From Chroicocephalus ridibundus (Eukaryota; Chordata; Aves; Charadriiformes; Laridae), in NCBI RefSeq assembly GCF_963924245.1, contig NC_086292.1, positions 18,663,933 to 18,727,932 on the forward strand: a stretch of DNA of 64,000 nt, written 5' to 3'. Below the pieces are notes generated by a model. The model saw nothing but the letters and a program-made list of their open reading frames with translations, was not told the DNA's origin and did no database searches. The position numbers were made by a program, and so were the translations under genes. Below, piece after piece: positions 12,800 through 27,243 of the stretch (positions within the stretch are counted from its first letter, which is position 1; each line of letters starts with the position of its first letter).

Positions 12800-13410
12800 C
12801 AATAAAGAATCAAAGATCAGATGGAAGTCTTTCAGAACAAAATCTGGGCATTGTTTTAGATTGCAACCAAAGTATGAGTCAATATCATGATACTGTTGAA
12901 GGCAAATATCATACCAGGATCTACAAATAGGACTTAATACTTGCAAGATATATGAAGTGATCCCTATTTACACAGCATGGATAGAATTTCAGTTGAAACA
13001 GGAGTTTCAGACACTGTGTTCCAAGAGATACATGGAGCAGAGCAATGAGATGGATGAGAGGTCAAGAGAAACATGTACTAGAGAAGAGTTAGGTACTATT
13101 TAGATGAAAGGAAAGTCTGAGTTCTTTATGAGTTAAGGAGGCCCTTGTAAATAGGAAGGAAATAATCTGTTTTTCATGTTTATGAGTTTAAATTGCAATG
13201 AGAAAAACTAGGGTTAAAGCTGGGAGGGATGGGAAAACCTCTCTCACAGTAATGATGAAGCCCTAGACTACAGAAACCCAGAGGGTTTGCTATAACCAGA
13301 CCACAGGATCTCCATCAGTGGAGATCTTAAGGAATATGTTAGACAAACATCTACCAGGAACAACAGAGTACAGTCAACAGGATAGTTCTGTTTAAATTCT
13401 CTCAAGCCTC
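12800..13410 (+). mobile_element. Ancient CR1 retrotransposon 3' half (RT C-terminal region)
   Basis: Around 12840-12930 the bases translate to LGIVLDCNQSMSQYHDTVEG. This aligns with the 'LGVVVDHKLNMSQQCDAVAKKA' region of CR1-type reverse transcriptases. The stretch near 12960-13030 matches the following segment ('...FQFQ...' DNA resembling CTGTGTTC), and CTTAAGGAATATGTTAGACA (about 13327-13346) matches the end of ORF2, which is typically 'FKNRLDKHL'. Many indels and stops make it much older than the copy at 36.5 kb. Edges are uncertain by about 50 bp and no 3' repeat tail is visible. Confidence 0.7.
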
Positions 13411-16400
13411 GTGCATTATATTTTGTACACTGGAAATTAATATAGTACTGATAAGAAAAGTGAAGATTTTTCTCCCAGTAGGCTTATTTTTATTATTTTT
13501 TAACTCAAGAAAGTATTAGAACAGTCATAAATAACTTTCACCTTACATACCACAGAGACCTTAATATTCCTTACATAAGGAGGGGAGAAGCAAGAGTCCA
13601 AAGAAAAAGTTTGAAAAACTAATTTCCCTGTGATAATTTGTCCCATACAGCACAAATGAGCATTGAAATTTCCTCTTCCATATTATTTTGGATCATCTTT
13701 ACTCAGAATTATATTGAATTATATTATATTGATTGTATTAATTTATTGCCAAAGACAATTTGTTGGTCAGTCATGCAATAGCGAGTAAGTGTACTCTTAA
13801 CTTGAGCTCTTTCATTCATTGTTCGCATAAAGAGTTGGTCTGGTCTTTCCTACAGAACAGTTCTTCAGACTGCAAGTATTAATCATAATAATGATAATTG
13901 TAGCAATTTAGCTTTGTCTGCTGCTGCTCTTACCTTGGGCTTTACAAAAAAGTTTTTGAGGATCACTAGAAGCAAGCTTTAAGTCAGTGATAGGATCCTA
14001 CAACAGAATGGAAGTTGTTCAGCACGAACTGAAGTCAAATGTAATGCTAAAGTTAAAACGTGCAAATTAGAGAGAAGAAAAGTTATGGTTAATGCTTTTT
14101 TCCTTCTGAGGTAAGGGAAGGTTCTAACTAGGTAATATTCTTATTGCTCTGCCTGAAGATCTGCAAACACACTCCAATTAATTACTTCCAAAGGAAACTC
14201 TCCTTTACCTGAAATGTTTGTGGGTTGTTTTTTTTTACTTTACTTCTAAAATTTCATTCTAAAGTGATCCTGGATTCTTTGATGGTCAATAATTGGCCTC
14301 TGAATGCATTTTTTAAGAAAAGCAACTATGTTCAATGTATGTTAAAAGTGTGAAATTTCTTTTTATATAGAGATATAAATAATGTTTCTTAGCTCTGGGT
14401 TCATAAATATTCATATAGTGGCCCTAGGACCATATACTCCAGTTACACAATCCAGTTACACAACTAGAAAACAGAACATACAATTCTTGCAAGATGTAGA
14501 ATCAACTGATACCCATCTTTCTGCTTGTCATACCTTTGTTCTTTTTGCTGAGTGCTTTCCTTGCGGGTTTTTTTTTTTGTGTGTGGTGTTTTTTTTTTTT
14601 TTAATAGAGTATTCTGAAAAGAGCAGTGTCCATGGAATAAATAAAAATACTGAAGTTATTTTAAGAGTAACTTCTACCCGAAGAATTTTAATCTCAGAAA
14701 AGAACAAAGAAGAATATTGCTGCTATCCCTATTTTTTCAAATTAAAAAAAATTAGAAACAGGCTGGTGAAACGATTTCCTGAAGTGGACAAAAAGAATCT
14801 AGGTTTCTGAAAATTTAGCCAGAGGCTATTTAAATAGGACATACTTTCTTCTTCTAACTCCAGGTAGATAATTTCTAACATTTAATGATCTAATTTCCAA
14901 GTCTAAGCATTCTAAAAACTTCTGGAACAATAGCAGCTCTTATTTGATAACCAAGGTATTGAAAGTACTAGTGCTTCACTCAAACTTTCTTAAATCTATT
15001 AATTCCACTTACTAAATAACATACTTGAATGTAAGTGCACGTGAACACACACAAAATACAGCTTTTTTTCAAAGAAAAAGGCATCTTTTGAAGAGTTGCT
15101 GTAAGAGTACACTGTATTGTTACGCACAAATTGTATTGTTATCCACAAATAACACATTAAGTCCTACATTAGACCTCTGCAAAAAGAATGTGGTCTTCTC
15201 TTTTCAGCTTTTGTCTAATAAATACTTTATGTATAGCTTGAAGGTGCATGGGCAAGAGACTATCTGGTGTCTAGTCTCTTGAAATTCTGATTCGATAACA
15301 ACTAATTCAACCAAAGACCCTAAAGGATACTGAAAATATATACAATATATACTGGAAAGTGTGATACTTAATAGAACTGAGGTCTCTTTTCAGTACAGCT
15401 GAAACAAACATGCAGTTTTAGTGGTGGGAAACATATGACAGAAAGCTATCTGTCTTTGAAAAGCTTTATTGTAAGAAGAAAAGGCTGAAATAGCTGTGGC
15501 TTATTACAAGCAAGCTTAATAAGATTCAAAGTGCTACATGTCTTGAAAACAAGAAAAAAGATTTCCAAATTGCACATTTTTTCCAGAATATGGGTACGAT
15601 TCTCGTATATCAATAGCCCAAGGGCACAACATATTGAATGACTTATTAAAGATTCATGATACAAATTTATTTCCTAACAACACTGCAGGAACCTGTTGTT
15701 TTCCATTACAGGAAGCAACGCTTCTTAAAAGTATTTACAACTCTCAAATTGCAAAATTTAATTTTCAGATCGAATGAAGCATAATGAGCTTCATGAGCTC
15801 CTCATTCTTTACACTCAGGCTTAGCTACAAACATAACACAGCAAAACAGATGAAAACAAGCAAATCAGGTGTATTAAAGAATTTCAATATAGTGAATGAG
15901 CATCTTTCTCTTGACCAATGGCAATTCAAGAGTCCTTCCAAGAACAAAGCATGGTCAAGCCAACAGCCTATGTATCTTCATCTCTAAGCTGAGAAGAACA
16001 ATGAAATTATATGCTCTTTGCTGAAGGTGGGTGAGCAAACACTCATCACATTGAAATTTTTTCTATAATCTCATATACAGCTCATTGTTGAGATGTATAC
16101 CTGCATATAACCTCTAATATCTTTGCAGAAGGCTATAAGTCTATTAAAAAAATGCTGTTCTTGTATGACAGTACCATGGTGGCAAGGGGAAATGACTGAA
16201 GGAAAATTTAGCAAAATAAGAAGCAGAAGCACCAATCAAACTACAGGTAGCTAAACTGAAAAATTACTAAATCTGAGCGTTTGAGCCCAATTTTAAAAGC
16301 GAGACTGAACGTATAGATCCATTATACTCCACACACCAAAAAGTTCAGCTCTGCTTCTGTGTGAATATCAGTGACTGGAAATTTTGAAACCTGACTATTT

Positions 16401-19400
16401 ATCGATCCAGTCAAACAGAATCAAAATAAAAGAACCACCATGCTTTTCAATGAACTATTGTGAAGGCTACCGCTGCTTAAACAAACAAAATCGACAAACC
16501 AACCAAAACCCTGAATGTGTTATAAAAATAGACATAACTGAATATTTTCAGTTCTACACATTTTTTCTATATTAATGACTTCATAAAATACTATCTCACA
16601 AATTATTAAATCTATTTTGAATTAGTTTTCCTCACTTTTTGACCAATTTTGTCAATAGATATTTACTCAGAAGGAAAAAAAGACCTGACAGCAACTTAAC
16701 TCTAAATTACTCGATCCTCTAGGGTAGCTTTGCCTTCATGTTGTTGGTCTTTAAAAGGCTAAAAGGCATTTAACTCAAAAGTTAGGTTTAATCATAAAAT
16801 AATTTAGAATATTTTTTTTTTATAGAGAAAATTCAAAATAGCTAAGTAAGCCCAGGCAGAAATATAAAAGCAAATTAAAAACAAGTGCCCAGATATATCC
16901 CTGCTTCCAGGTGGGTTTCAGTCTATTCTGCACCTTTCTAAATAGTGGCAAAATCTTAATAATCCCTGCTGATCAAGGAAGGTTATTTAGAAGGTTGTTG
17001 AGGCCTGGAAATCTGTTCCCTGCACTGCTTACTCTACAGATCCTTTGTGAGTGCCCAGCTTGCTGCTATGACCCTGTCTCTTCTGCCTGACATAATCTCC
17101 CCAGACAAAGCTCACTGTTTGCCCAGGAAAGGGACCGTCTCCCCTCTCTCCAGACAGTGTCACCTTGCCTGATCACTCCTTTATAAAAGAAATAAGATGC
17201 AAATTTACAACAAAGAACTCAACCAAATGTTGTCTGTCACACTGCAACTTGACAAATTCACAGATGTACAAAAAATAGACGAGGTACATGATTTACAGTG
17301 GGGCTTGGAATCCAATTCCACAAATAAATTGTAATTTTTTCAAAGCGTTATTAGAAAACAAGATAAATTTGAATAAACTTCATAAATTTCAACATGTCTT
17401 CCCTGTGACATGCCAACATATAATTGAAGAAAATCCCCGGAGAGGTAAGTGTGTAGTTTTCCCATGATAGTAATTTCCTTCTGGTTATGCCGTGACAGCT
17501 GGAGAGTGAGTCTTAATTTTTTGTAGAAGTGAATTTAATTGCTTTAGAGAGTCAGTTTAGCATATCACTTCAGAAATGCCTCAAAGCTACAAGTAAACTC
17601 ATTGTTAGCCAAGTAGCTTCTTATTTGTAAGATTCTTCATTTAGGGCTGCAGTTACTAAATTGTCCTTTCAATGCCTTACCAAGTATTCCACAAGTGGCC
17701 TCCCAAATCTTATCCCTGTTGGAACATTTTCAATTAAAAGTTTTATGATAAGGATCCATGATAGTCTGAGAAGTGCTGACGGTAGATAATGGGCTATAAT
17801 CCAATGAATTTGGGAATCAGCAGCTTAAAGGTTATCATGGCGACAAGAATAATCCATCAAGTCTAAGCAGTTCTAGAGAAATAACTGTTCAAAATATGAT
17901 AATAATTCTTAAAGAAGTGGTAAAATTCCTTTTCTGAAAAGGAAGATTGTCATCTTGAAAGTAGCTTATCTTAAATGAAACAAATGTTGTTTATGATTAA
18001 CAATGATTTACCTCTGCCGAGAATACAAAAATATTTGCTGTTTTAGTTGTAGAAAGTTTTCTAATTATCCAAATATCGTGGCTATATGTTTCACACTATA
18101 TGCAGTTTTGGAGTAAATATGTGATAGATACTTTCTATCATGGGTAAGGTATCTCTAGAAACAGCTTTGTCTTCTGAGGCATACCATTGATTTCCAAACA
18201 CACACACACAAACATTATTGTATATTTAAGGAAAATAAGGTAAGGCAACATAAAACCAGCAATTACACTGTATTTTTTCCCTAAAGTACAACATTTTCTG
18301 TAGATGGAAAAATTAATCATCATCTTGTTTTTCATGTACCTCTCAACTCTTGATAACTGCTTTCCACTATTTTTGTAAAGCTGTTTTTTATTTTGATTTT
18401 TTTTTTGTTTGCTTATTCAAAGTGATAGGAGATTAAATTCATTAGTCATATAGTTAAAAAATAAGATGCGTATGTACATGCCAAATATATCCATACAGAT
18501 GAAATGTTCATAAAAAATACTGCTGTCATTAACCAATTAATAGACCCTATCTTACAGGATGAATTTATTAATAATTATTTTATTCCTCTTTTCAGAAAGA
18601 CAGCAGACAAGAAGCTAAAATGGAGAGGATAAGCTCAATATGGTGAGACTGTACTCAGAAAGTACACCAACCGTGTTGCAGGGAAACAAAAAAGCCACAG
18701 GCTAGAAGGACAACCACTAAACTAATACATAAATGAGACTGGTAGAATACACATATATTTCTCAACAGATGCAGTTCATAAATCTGGTATGAGAGTTTAT
18801 TCAAAGAAATTAGCAAAGTAACCCAACATCCAAACACTAAAATATCTAATAGTGTATGGGGACAGCTCAATAAAAGGATAAAAGTAAATAAATCAGAATA
18901 GTTTTAATAAAGAAAAAATCAAACAGTTTACATAGAGCAACAAGTATAGTTTGGAAGACCTTTTTCTAGCTGTCAAAAGTGTTTCTAACAGGTGAGGATT
19001 TAACCAGACACGCTTTCCATCTGGCAAAAATTCTGCTCGAGATAGGATTGTGTACAAATCTTGTTCTCCTTGTTTAGAAATTTCTAAGTGATTTTATGTG
19101 AATATTGAATGAAGTAATTGGACGTTATTGGAAGTACACTTGCTCATTAATTTTAAATCATTTTACTCCATATATATACTAGGGACCTGTACTCACACAC
19201 CAGAACACCTGAACTTAAATTACATTGTAAGCAACAGTTCTGGAATATGGTGTCCTACGCTGCTCTTCGATATGCCACGTTGAAGTAACAAAGTGTGACA
19301 CATTAAAGGCCATTAAAGGACACGTATTGCAACAATTAGCAGCAATACAAAAAAAAAATCTGTCTCTGCATAAGGACCTCCTCAAGCAAACTGCAACAAA

Positions 19401-21271
19401 TTTATCAACATGATGACCCCTGTTTTGCAGGTCACCATATCAGTAGAGGCATAATGATATCCCTGACAGTGACAAGAAGTTCTTATTATCAGTCTTACCA
19501 TATGTCCTCCTTTCTGACCTATAAAATTTAGAAACATTTTACAATACACAACAAAGTTATGACCAGCAGCAGTCACCAAAAATACAAGTAAGCTCCTACA
19601 GCATTACTCTAAACTTACAGACTGCGATGGCTGAAATTTCAATGGACATTCTTTTTACCTCCAAATAAAATATACTTTAAGTACATGTGAACAATTCTGC
19701 TGAGTTGTGCAGTGTGATATTTAGACCCATTTATTAATTTGTATTTTGCATAAGGGAATTTAGTAACTAGCTGTGAAATATAACTGCATTAAAACGTTAC
19801 ATTTGCTAGATAGAGGCAGTCTCTTTACAGCTATTTATAGAGAACATAAATCTAATAATCTCAGTTACCTTTAACTCAGTATGGCACATCATTATGTCTT
19901 TTATATAGGAGAACATTGTTCAGACTCAAAGTTTTTGAATGGAACTTCAATGTTTCTGTGTTCTGGGTCAGCTGGCCACATGCTTGCAGGTTGGCAGGAC
20001 TCAGTGTGCGTACACTGTTTGCTGTGATCATCAGAATTCAGGAAAATGAACTACTGAAATCTTAAATCTCAGAAATCAAGGTCACCTTATTACAGTTAAA
20101 ACAATGGAAAACACCTGGTAAATGCAGCATGCAGTGAAAATTCATACCATGATACTTTCATTTTCTTACTGACATGAAGGGCTTTCTGCACTACATTTAA
20201 CCATTCTACCGAATTTCAGGCACTGCAAGCACATCAGTGGTCACTATTACACACAGAAACACACACAGAGAGTCATTTGCTTCAATACTTTTCTTTCTGC
20301 TGTATAGAATTAGGGCACTCCTTTTTCCCACAGCACAAAGGAAAATTACTGTTTTGTCTCACAGAAACAGTCTAAATTTACTAACCAGATACTATGGAAA
20401 ATGTACACAAACATCTTACAGGACAGCTGATGAATACTTTATTTCTGGCAGTACTTTTGTACTTTTTAGTGTGTGGCTGATCTCTAATGCTTAGCTCTTC
20501 TAAGAGAAGTGAGGGCAGTTTCAAACACGTAAGTAGGAATTAAAGAATAAAAGTCTACTAATTCATAAACATACACTCAGTGTAAAATTCAGACAAAATG
20601 AGGTCATTTATGCTGTTTACTTCACTTTGCTATTACTTTATTTGTTTTGTATTTGTTATGGCCTATTCTTTTTAGTCTCTCTTCAAACAGAGGTCTTTCC
20701 CTAATCATAACTGTTTCTGCCTCCATGTCTAGACTCTGTCTGATAAACAGATTGCACTTCCTGTTATTTCATCTATCTCTTTGGATGATATGTTTTAATA
20801 GCTCAGCAGTAAAACTTTCTAGCCATGAACGTGTTCGAGCCACCATAATTTTTCATGCCTTATTGGGACTTCAATAGTTGACATTAAGAGAAAAAAATCA
20901 CTAAGCCCAGACAATGTGAACTGAATTCATAATCTACTTTGGCAGGATTTTCAGGAGCACATGCCTGTAGTTTAAAAAGAGTATAGCAACAGTTACCACA
21001 TTGGCTAACATGCCTCAGATAGAATGAAACCATCAAATCTAAATGAATGACTTAGTACAAAGTGAAATAAGAGAGCCATCGGTGCTTGTTCAAAGATGAT
21101 TTACACATTTGCCATTTTTTCTGAGACACATCTTCGTCAATTCCAACTTCTCACTTAGTGCATTAAATTGCAAATACCACATTTGCAGGCACTGATTTTT
21201 TTATTCTTTTTTAAAGAGATTTAGTTGTGGCAAGAATGCGTTTTCATTATTCAGGCCAGCCATCTACAGTA
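13411..21271. other. AT-rich non-coding stretch, no gene seen
   Basis: No exon was recognised. The longest open frame (14382-14810, 142 codons) owes part of its length to T-runs coding Phe and has no protein-like pattern elsewhere. A moderately GC-richer patch at about 17020-17190 has no match I can name. A CA run lies at about 18197-18213 and another CA-rich patch at about 20251-20272. Confidence 0.65.
14565..14604. repeat. T/G-rich low-complexity tract
   Basis: Long T-runs are interrupted by GTGTGTGGTG. This is one of several T/G (or A/C) tracts in the window, with no sign of function. Confidence 0.8.
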
Positions 21272-21350
21272 TTAGAATAGAACAGAATAAAATAGAACCG
21301 AATAGAATAGAATATTTCAGTTGGAAGAGACCTACACTGATCATCTATTC
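21272..21350 (-). mobile_element. CR1-type 3' end with AATAG pentamer tail
   Basis: On the plus strand an (AATAG)n-like array (about 21275-21313, imperfect) is followed by TATTTCAGTTGGAAGAGACC and ATCATCTATTCCAG. Read on the minus strand this is the terminal 3'UTR of a CR1-type element followed by its short-unit tail. Only about 40 bp of element body is recognisable, as expected for a strongly 5'-truncated copy. The exact subfamily cannot be given. Confidence 0.7.
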
Positions 21351-24300
21351 CAGATGGATGCATGATTATGAATTGTAATCCATAAGGCATCCAGTAACAC
21401 CACAACTGCTGTTTAAAAAGGTGGTTAATATTTTATCGTATGTGACCTTGTTACACCATGCGTTCATCAAACACCAAATATCAAAATGCAAAACCAAGAG
21501 TTAAAACCAGATTAGCCTGCCGTCTAGAATTTAGAAGTTTCTTTGACAAAAATCACTAAATTAATATTTTTTCTTTTTTGAGAATTCAATAAAAGAAAGT
21601 GTGGTCCTGTGTAATCCATAGTTAAAATGTATTTTGATGGTGGCACGTCATGCCCTGCCCAGATTACCCCAAGCTGTTTACAGACTCATTGCTCCAGATG
21701 TGGAAGGCAGTTGCATTCTAACGGGAGTAGCATATAATTAGCATTGCAATTGAAGAGGTCAGAGAACATCAGTATTAATTTGGTCTCAGTTTAGATGCCA
21801 ACACATGAATTAAAATCATGGATAAAACCTTCTGTACCAGAACAAATTGGTTGGTCACTCTTAAAAACGTTGAGCGTGAGTTTGCATGACAAACACCGAA
21901 GAACAGTTTTCCTAGGAAAGGACATGATCTTGAGTATCACTTAGAAAGTTTTTTGAACAAATTGTATCCACCAATGTCTTTGATTTCATTTTAACCCTGT
22001 TTTCATTGATCTATGCCACTGCTATTTCAGAGTAATGTTAAAAAGTAGTTGTGCATGGGCTGAACAACAGAAGATCCCTACAAGCTTTCTATTTAAAAAT
22101 TAAATTAGGTCTGGGATCATGGTCATGGCCAAGGACTGGTACTTTGAATCCCATTCACAGAGCTAACTGAGAGATTTCACCATCACAAGACCCATCATTT
22201 TTAAGGATAACTTTCAAAAATTGAATTCTCAATTATTTTTTATAAATGCCTTATATATATAGAAATAGTAGAAGAATATGGGAATATATGTATTTTTCAG
22301 TGATGAGTTCTTTTCATCCTTACAGAAAAATACTTCAGTGAGACTCTTCTAGGAGGCCTCACAGCTGAAAGATGTATGAGATGCATAGATTGCAAAACGC
22401 AGCTGGAGCAAAGGCCTGAGCGCATGAACACATTATCACAAATTTAGCTAAGGCAGCCATTTGCTTCCTCATGATAAATGCAAAGTAACAGGACTTCACA
22501 AGCAGTTACTATGCCAAAATAAGTTTTGCCATGTGGATATGAACCAAGTAAAAACTCTCACAGCCTCATCCAGTGCAGAGCCTGGGCTGGAGAGTAGATG
22601 TACTATTGTACCAGGGCAACTTAAACCACAGAGAAATCTGCATTTGATGGACTCCAAAGGCTTTGGAATGATGCAGAAGTGAGTGCAATTGCATTCACTC
22701 AAGATCTAAGCATCTAAGATATTTTTACTTCATGTAAACAATGCCATTCTCCACCACTTTTTTTTTTCTTTTAAATAAAATAAATCTCTTCATAAACTAC
22801 CTATGATTGAATGCATGAGGCACCCCCTAGGCAAAGACATCACTTTAGAGTTACAGTGGTACTTATAAAAATTTTCAGTATTAAGGTTCTGTCCATGGTA
22901 TAAATATTTTCTTGAGGAAAACAGTATATCTGAATATTCAGCTTATTTTATTAAATCAGTTCTCCTAGGCCATGCTCACATCCTTTGGGGTGTTTGATTT
23001 TCATGAACATTTCAGTGACTAACTTATTGGCATACACATTTGTGCAAAGTTAATTTAAAAGTACCATGCACCAGTATTTGCAAAAGGAAAGTAAAATCCA
23101 CAGACAAAAGTATTTGTGCTGGAAGGGCTTTCTACTGTGGGACTTATCTGATTTACCACAAAATCCCAACCTCCAGCAGTAAATGCCTACTGAACTACTG
23201 GTGATCTCTGGAGTTGAATATTATTTCAAAAACTTGATTTTTTTTATACTATTAACATTTTTTACAAAAATGTTTTTCGTTTTTTTTTAAATCTGCTCAT
23301 AAACAACAATCAGAAGAAGAGACTTAAGATTTTATAGTGAACATATTAACTACTCAGCTGCATCGAACTTCATTTATAATTTTAGTAGATACCGTTTTAA
23401 TGGAGAAGCATATTTGTAGAAGTCTACTGGACAGGTTTTTTTCCTGTTTATTTTTTGCATCGGAACAATATAAATCCAATGCATGTTCCAATGTTGGCTT
23501 TGCATGCACTTTATCCTTCCTTTCCTTCCATATTAGCCCCCTTAAGACCAGATTCATTTCCCCTCCAGAAGAGTGAAATAACAGGTGATAGCCATGGAAA
23601 ACAGAGCTTTATTCGATTTATTGAGTGAATCATTGCTTCTCAGGTTCATTAAACTTCTCCGTAAGAAAATTTAAATTCATACACGTTTTTCTCCATTTTC
23701 AAGTACACATTCCAGTTGTGTTGCTCATCTACTTTCAACATAAAAAATGAATTAAAGCATTAATCTATGCAATCATCTTCTAAGTGAAGTAATGATATTT
23801 TCATACCTATTTCATTGTATAATACTGCAATCGCATTTTGAAGAACCTCTCATAAAATCACATTGAGTTGAGGAAGGAATAGAGCCTCAGTAGTTGTTCT
23901 TATAAGACTTTACTATTCTTTTCAGATTTGCAGTTGCTAAACTACACTGGAAACAGATACTTGCTTACATTTCCACTTCAGAAATATATTTGTATTCTAC
24001 CAGCTGTGGACATTGTCAGGAAACATGCAAAGTCAAAATTTAAAATCTGAGTTACAGGGCTCAAATCAAAGTTTTAGCCAGACTTCATATTCCTACAAGA
24101 AGACACACTTCTACTTATCACTACAGGATTTGTAGGAAATTAAGAAAACAATATACCAAATTCTGGTTCATTGCTTCTCTGTGATCAATGGAAAATATGA
24201 GCTTATTTTCAGTTTTTAAAAAGAAAATAAAACAGTCACATAAGAAATGAACTTGGGTGCATTGTTAGGAATGGAGTTATGATACCAAACGTTAAAGATA

Positions 24301-27184
24301 TGAACACTCATTGCTCATTGCTCACATATAAGAGCACGTCGCTATTACTTTTACTACTGAAAATGAAAGACTGAAAAAGTTCAGGACAGAACTAGGCTCT
24401 TCTCTCTTTAAAATCTGCATGGAAAGAAATGGTAGGGAGATCCCAGTATTTGGCTTCTCCCAAATCAAGGAGGCATATAAAATAGAGAATCTGAAAGTAA
24501 CCTGGACAGCTCGTTAGAAGAATGCCTCCAGCACTCCTGTGCCGCTCTGTCTCTCTAAAATCTTGCACTCACGCACAGCAAGTGCCTCAGAAAGCAGCAT
24601 GTCAGTAGGATTATTGGGTAGGCAGAAACCTCGCCTGGGGAGAATTGTACCCTTTTTTATTCTTTTTAGAATGTGATGTGCAGGGCTCACAAAAAATAGA
24701 CCTGAAGAAAGAGGGATGCTAACCTGCAAAAATGTGAAAGAAAATAAAAGGCGCTCTGGGACCCAGCACAAAACACAAAATGAGCGGAAGATTTCTTATT
24801 CGTATACACGAACATGGCTACATTTCACTTCCCTCACACACAACTATTCTAGTTCTCTCCATACTCCTACTTAACAGGCAGCCAGTCTCCTGGGAATCCT
24901 CCCTCCAGGAGCTTATAAGGGACATTATAAGTTTTCTGACCTTTACACTTCCCTGCTTCAGGGTGTCGCGTCACAATTACCAGATCTTTAGTCAAGGACT
25001 GGAAGCTGCCAGTCAGAGCTAGTTAACACCACTCCATCCAGCCAGGTCAACATGGAATACTAACAAATGTTTAATTTGCAGGCCTAACACAGACATCAGG
25101 GCAAAGACAAACGCTGTTTCCAATACAACACGGCATAACATATTAAACTGTTGTCTCAAGTTCAAATTTTACCTCTGACTTTTTTTATTTGAATAGAATT
25201 TATTAAGAGTTACCGATTTATGAAGGTTTAGTAAGAACCTATGACAATAGTTTTCAGGTCAAAATTTAAATATATTTAGGACAAGGAGTATCTTCATTTT
25301 GATACTTTGCAAATACTTAATTTCTTATGATTAAATCAGACTTGCTTAGTCTATTTGTTTGCCCACATGAATGCATCTCTGATAAATCCAGTGAACTACT
25401 TACAATAACTTCCAGGTACAGTTGAGGTCAAACAGTTTATCATTACAAGAGTAGGTGGGGAAAGGGAGTTGGAGGCAGACATATAATTAGCCTTTCTCCC
25501 CTCCTATTCTGTCCTTCCAATTTGTATCTTTTTCTTCCTTGGATCTGCCCCCTGTATCTCTCCCTGGCAGACAGCCTCACCACGGGAGCTCTCCCAACAT
25601 GGCACAGGGAGAAGCTGCAGGACTGAATGTGTTCACATCAGGGTCACGCCCTTCCCTTTTTCCTGTTACAAGCATTTTTAAACAGATGCTCATAATATTT
25701 AAATAGGATTTCTTGTAAATACATATAACCCCCCCATATTTTTCCTTTGAAAAACACCCATGCTTGGATTAAAAGTAAGGTTTTGTTATTTCAAAATTTG
25801 TCAAAATGAAAAAGAAATGTAGTCCATTAAGAGACATTTATTCTTATTGTACACAAAATTATCTATCTTTTGGCTAATTATTTCTCTTTCGCCATATAAG
25901 AAAGGTCCTACCTTCAACCATTAACTTTGGCCTCACAGGTTAATAAGTCCGCTGTTGTTGTGTGTACAATTAGGCAAATGTTAGTTGGAGGTAGTAGTTT
26001 TCTGGCCAGATAGGTATTCGCCAAAAAGTGGAGTTCAATGTCCCCTCTCCATTCTGGGTGTCCATACAGATTGTGGAAGAACTGAGGTGAGGAAGAACCT
26101 ATCAGGCTAGATTTATATTGCATAAACAAAACTACTCACACACACATTAAAAACAAACAAAAAAACCAAAACAGACTTGCAGGCACCAGGACCTGCAAGT
26201 TAGGGCTTGAACCTAAAAATTAGATATAAACAGTTTAAGCCTTCATGCTACAGATTTTCCACACAGTAACTCTAACCTCCAATTAGCTGAGTTTTGATTA
26301 CTCATGACCCTTCCTGTGAATCTCTGGGTGAGAAGACTGGAAGAGAACAGAAAATGCTACTTGATGAAAATTCAAAGATAGTGGATGTCACATAAAGCTA
26401 CAGTTGATATCTATTGACATATTGGTGTTTGGAAGCTTTGCAAAGATTAGGCCATACCTGGCCCTTGAGCCTGTGGCAACATCAATGGATGTTCCGCAAA
26501 GATTCCTGCCTTTAGCATTGTCATCCTTTATCTTAGTAAACATCAAAATCTGAGCACAAAAGACAGAAAATGAGCTATTGATTTTTCAGTATTGTCTTAA
26601 CCTGCAGCTTAATTGAAGGTCAGTATATGTATTCCTGCCAAAGACAGACTTTTGCTATTCATTGTGGGTGTCTGACACAAAACCGTCCTCAAGAGGGAGA
26701 GCACAGATACTCTTTAGGCAGTCCATAAAAAGGAGAATACGCAACCCAACACTTTCAGACATACTCTAAGGAAAATTAAAGCATGGAGAAGACAAACTGC
26801 AAAGTAATTGGATTAGATGTCAAAAGCTTTACAGAAAAAAAGGGAGAGAGAAAGAGAGGGAGAGAAAGGGTCCCTTTAGAGGAAGTAGATAACTGCCACT
26901 CTCCTTTTGAGTTCTCTCTCTGAGGGATGGAAAACTGCAAATGCTCCTTTCCCTAACACTGTAAAATATCAGCTTTTGTGAATACAAGTATCTTGTTTTA
27001 TTACAAGGTAAGTGTAACATGATAGTAAAAGAGAAGTTGTCAGATAATAGGAAAGAAAATCCACACCTTTCTCTTATTTTCTATTATTGCTCTTGTTTTG
27101 TTTTCCTTCACCATCCTCCTCTAATGAAATATCAGATTTTGACATCTCATACCTGTCATTCAAGAAAGTTGTATAGATTATTTC

Positions 27185-27243
27185 AAAAAAAAAAAAAAAG
27201 GAGAAAAAAAGATAAAAAGAAAACAAAAAAGAGAAACCCAAAA
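27185..27243. repeat. A-rich low-complexity tract
   Basis: An A14 run is followed by GAAAAAAAG-type purine repeats. It produces lysine-rich open frames that are artefacts. Confidence 0.85.

Noticed and set aside
14382..14810. 142-codon plus-strand frame
   Set aside because: Runs through T-runs giving poly-Phe, shows no domain, and its length is expected by chance in 64 kb of this composition.
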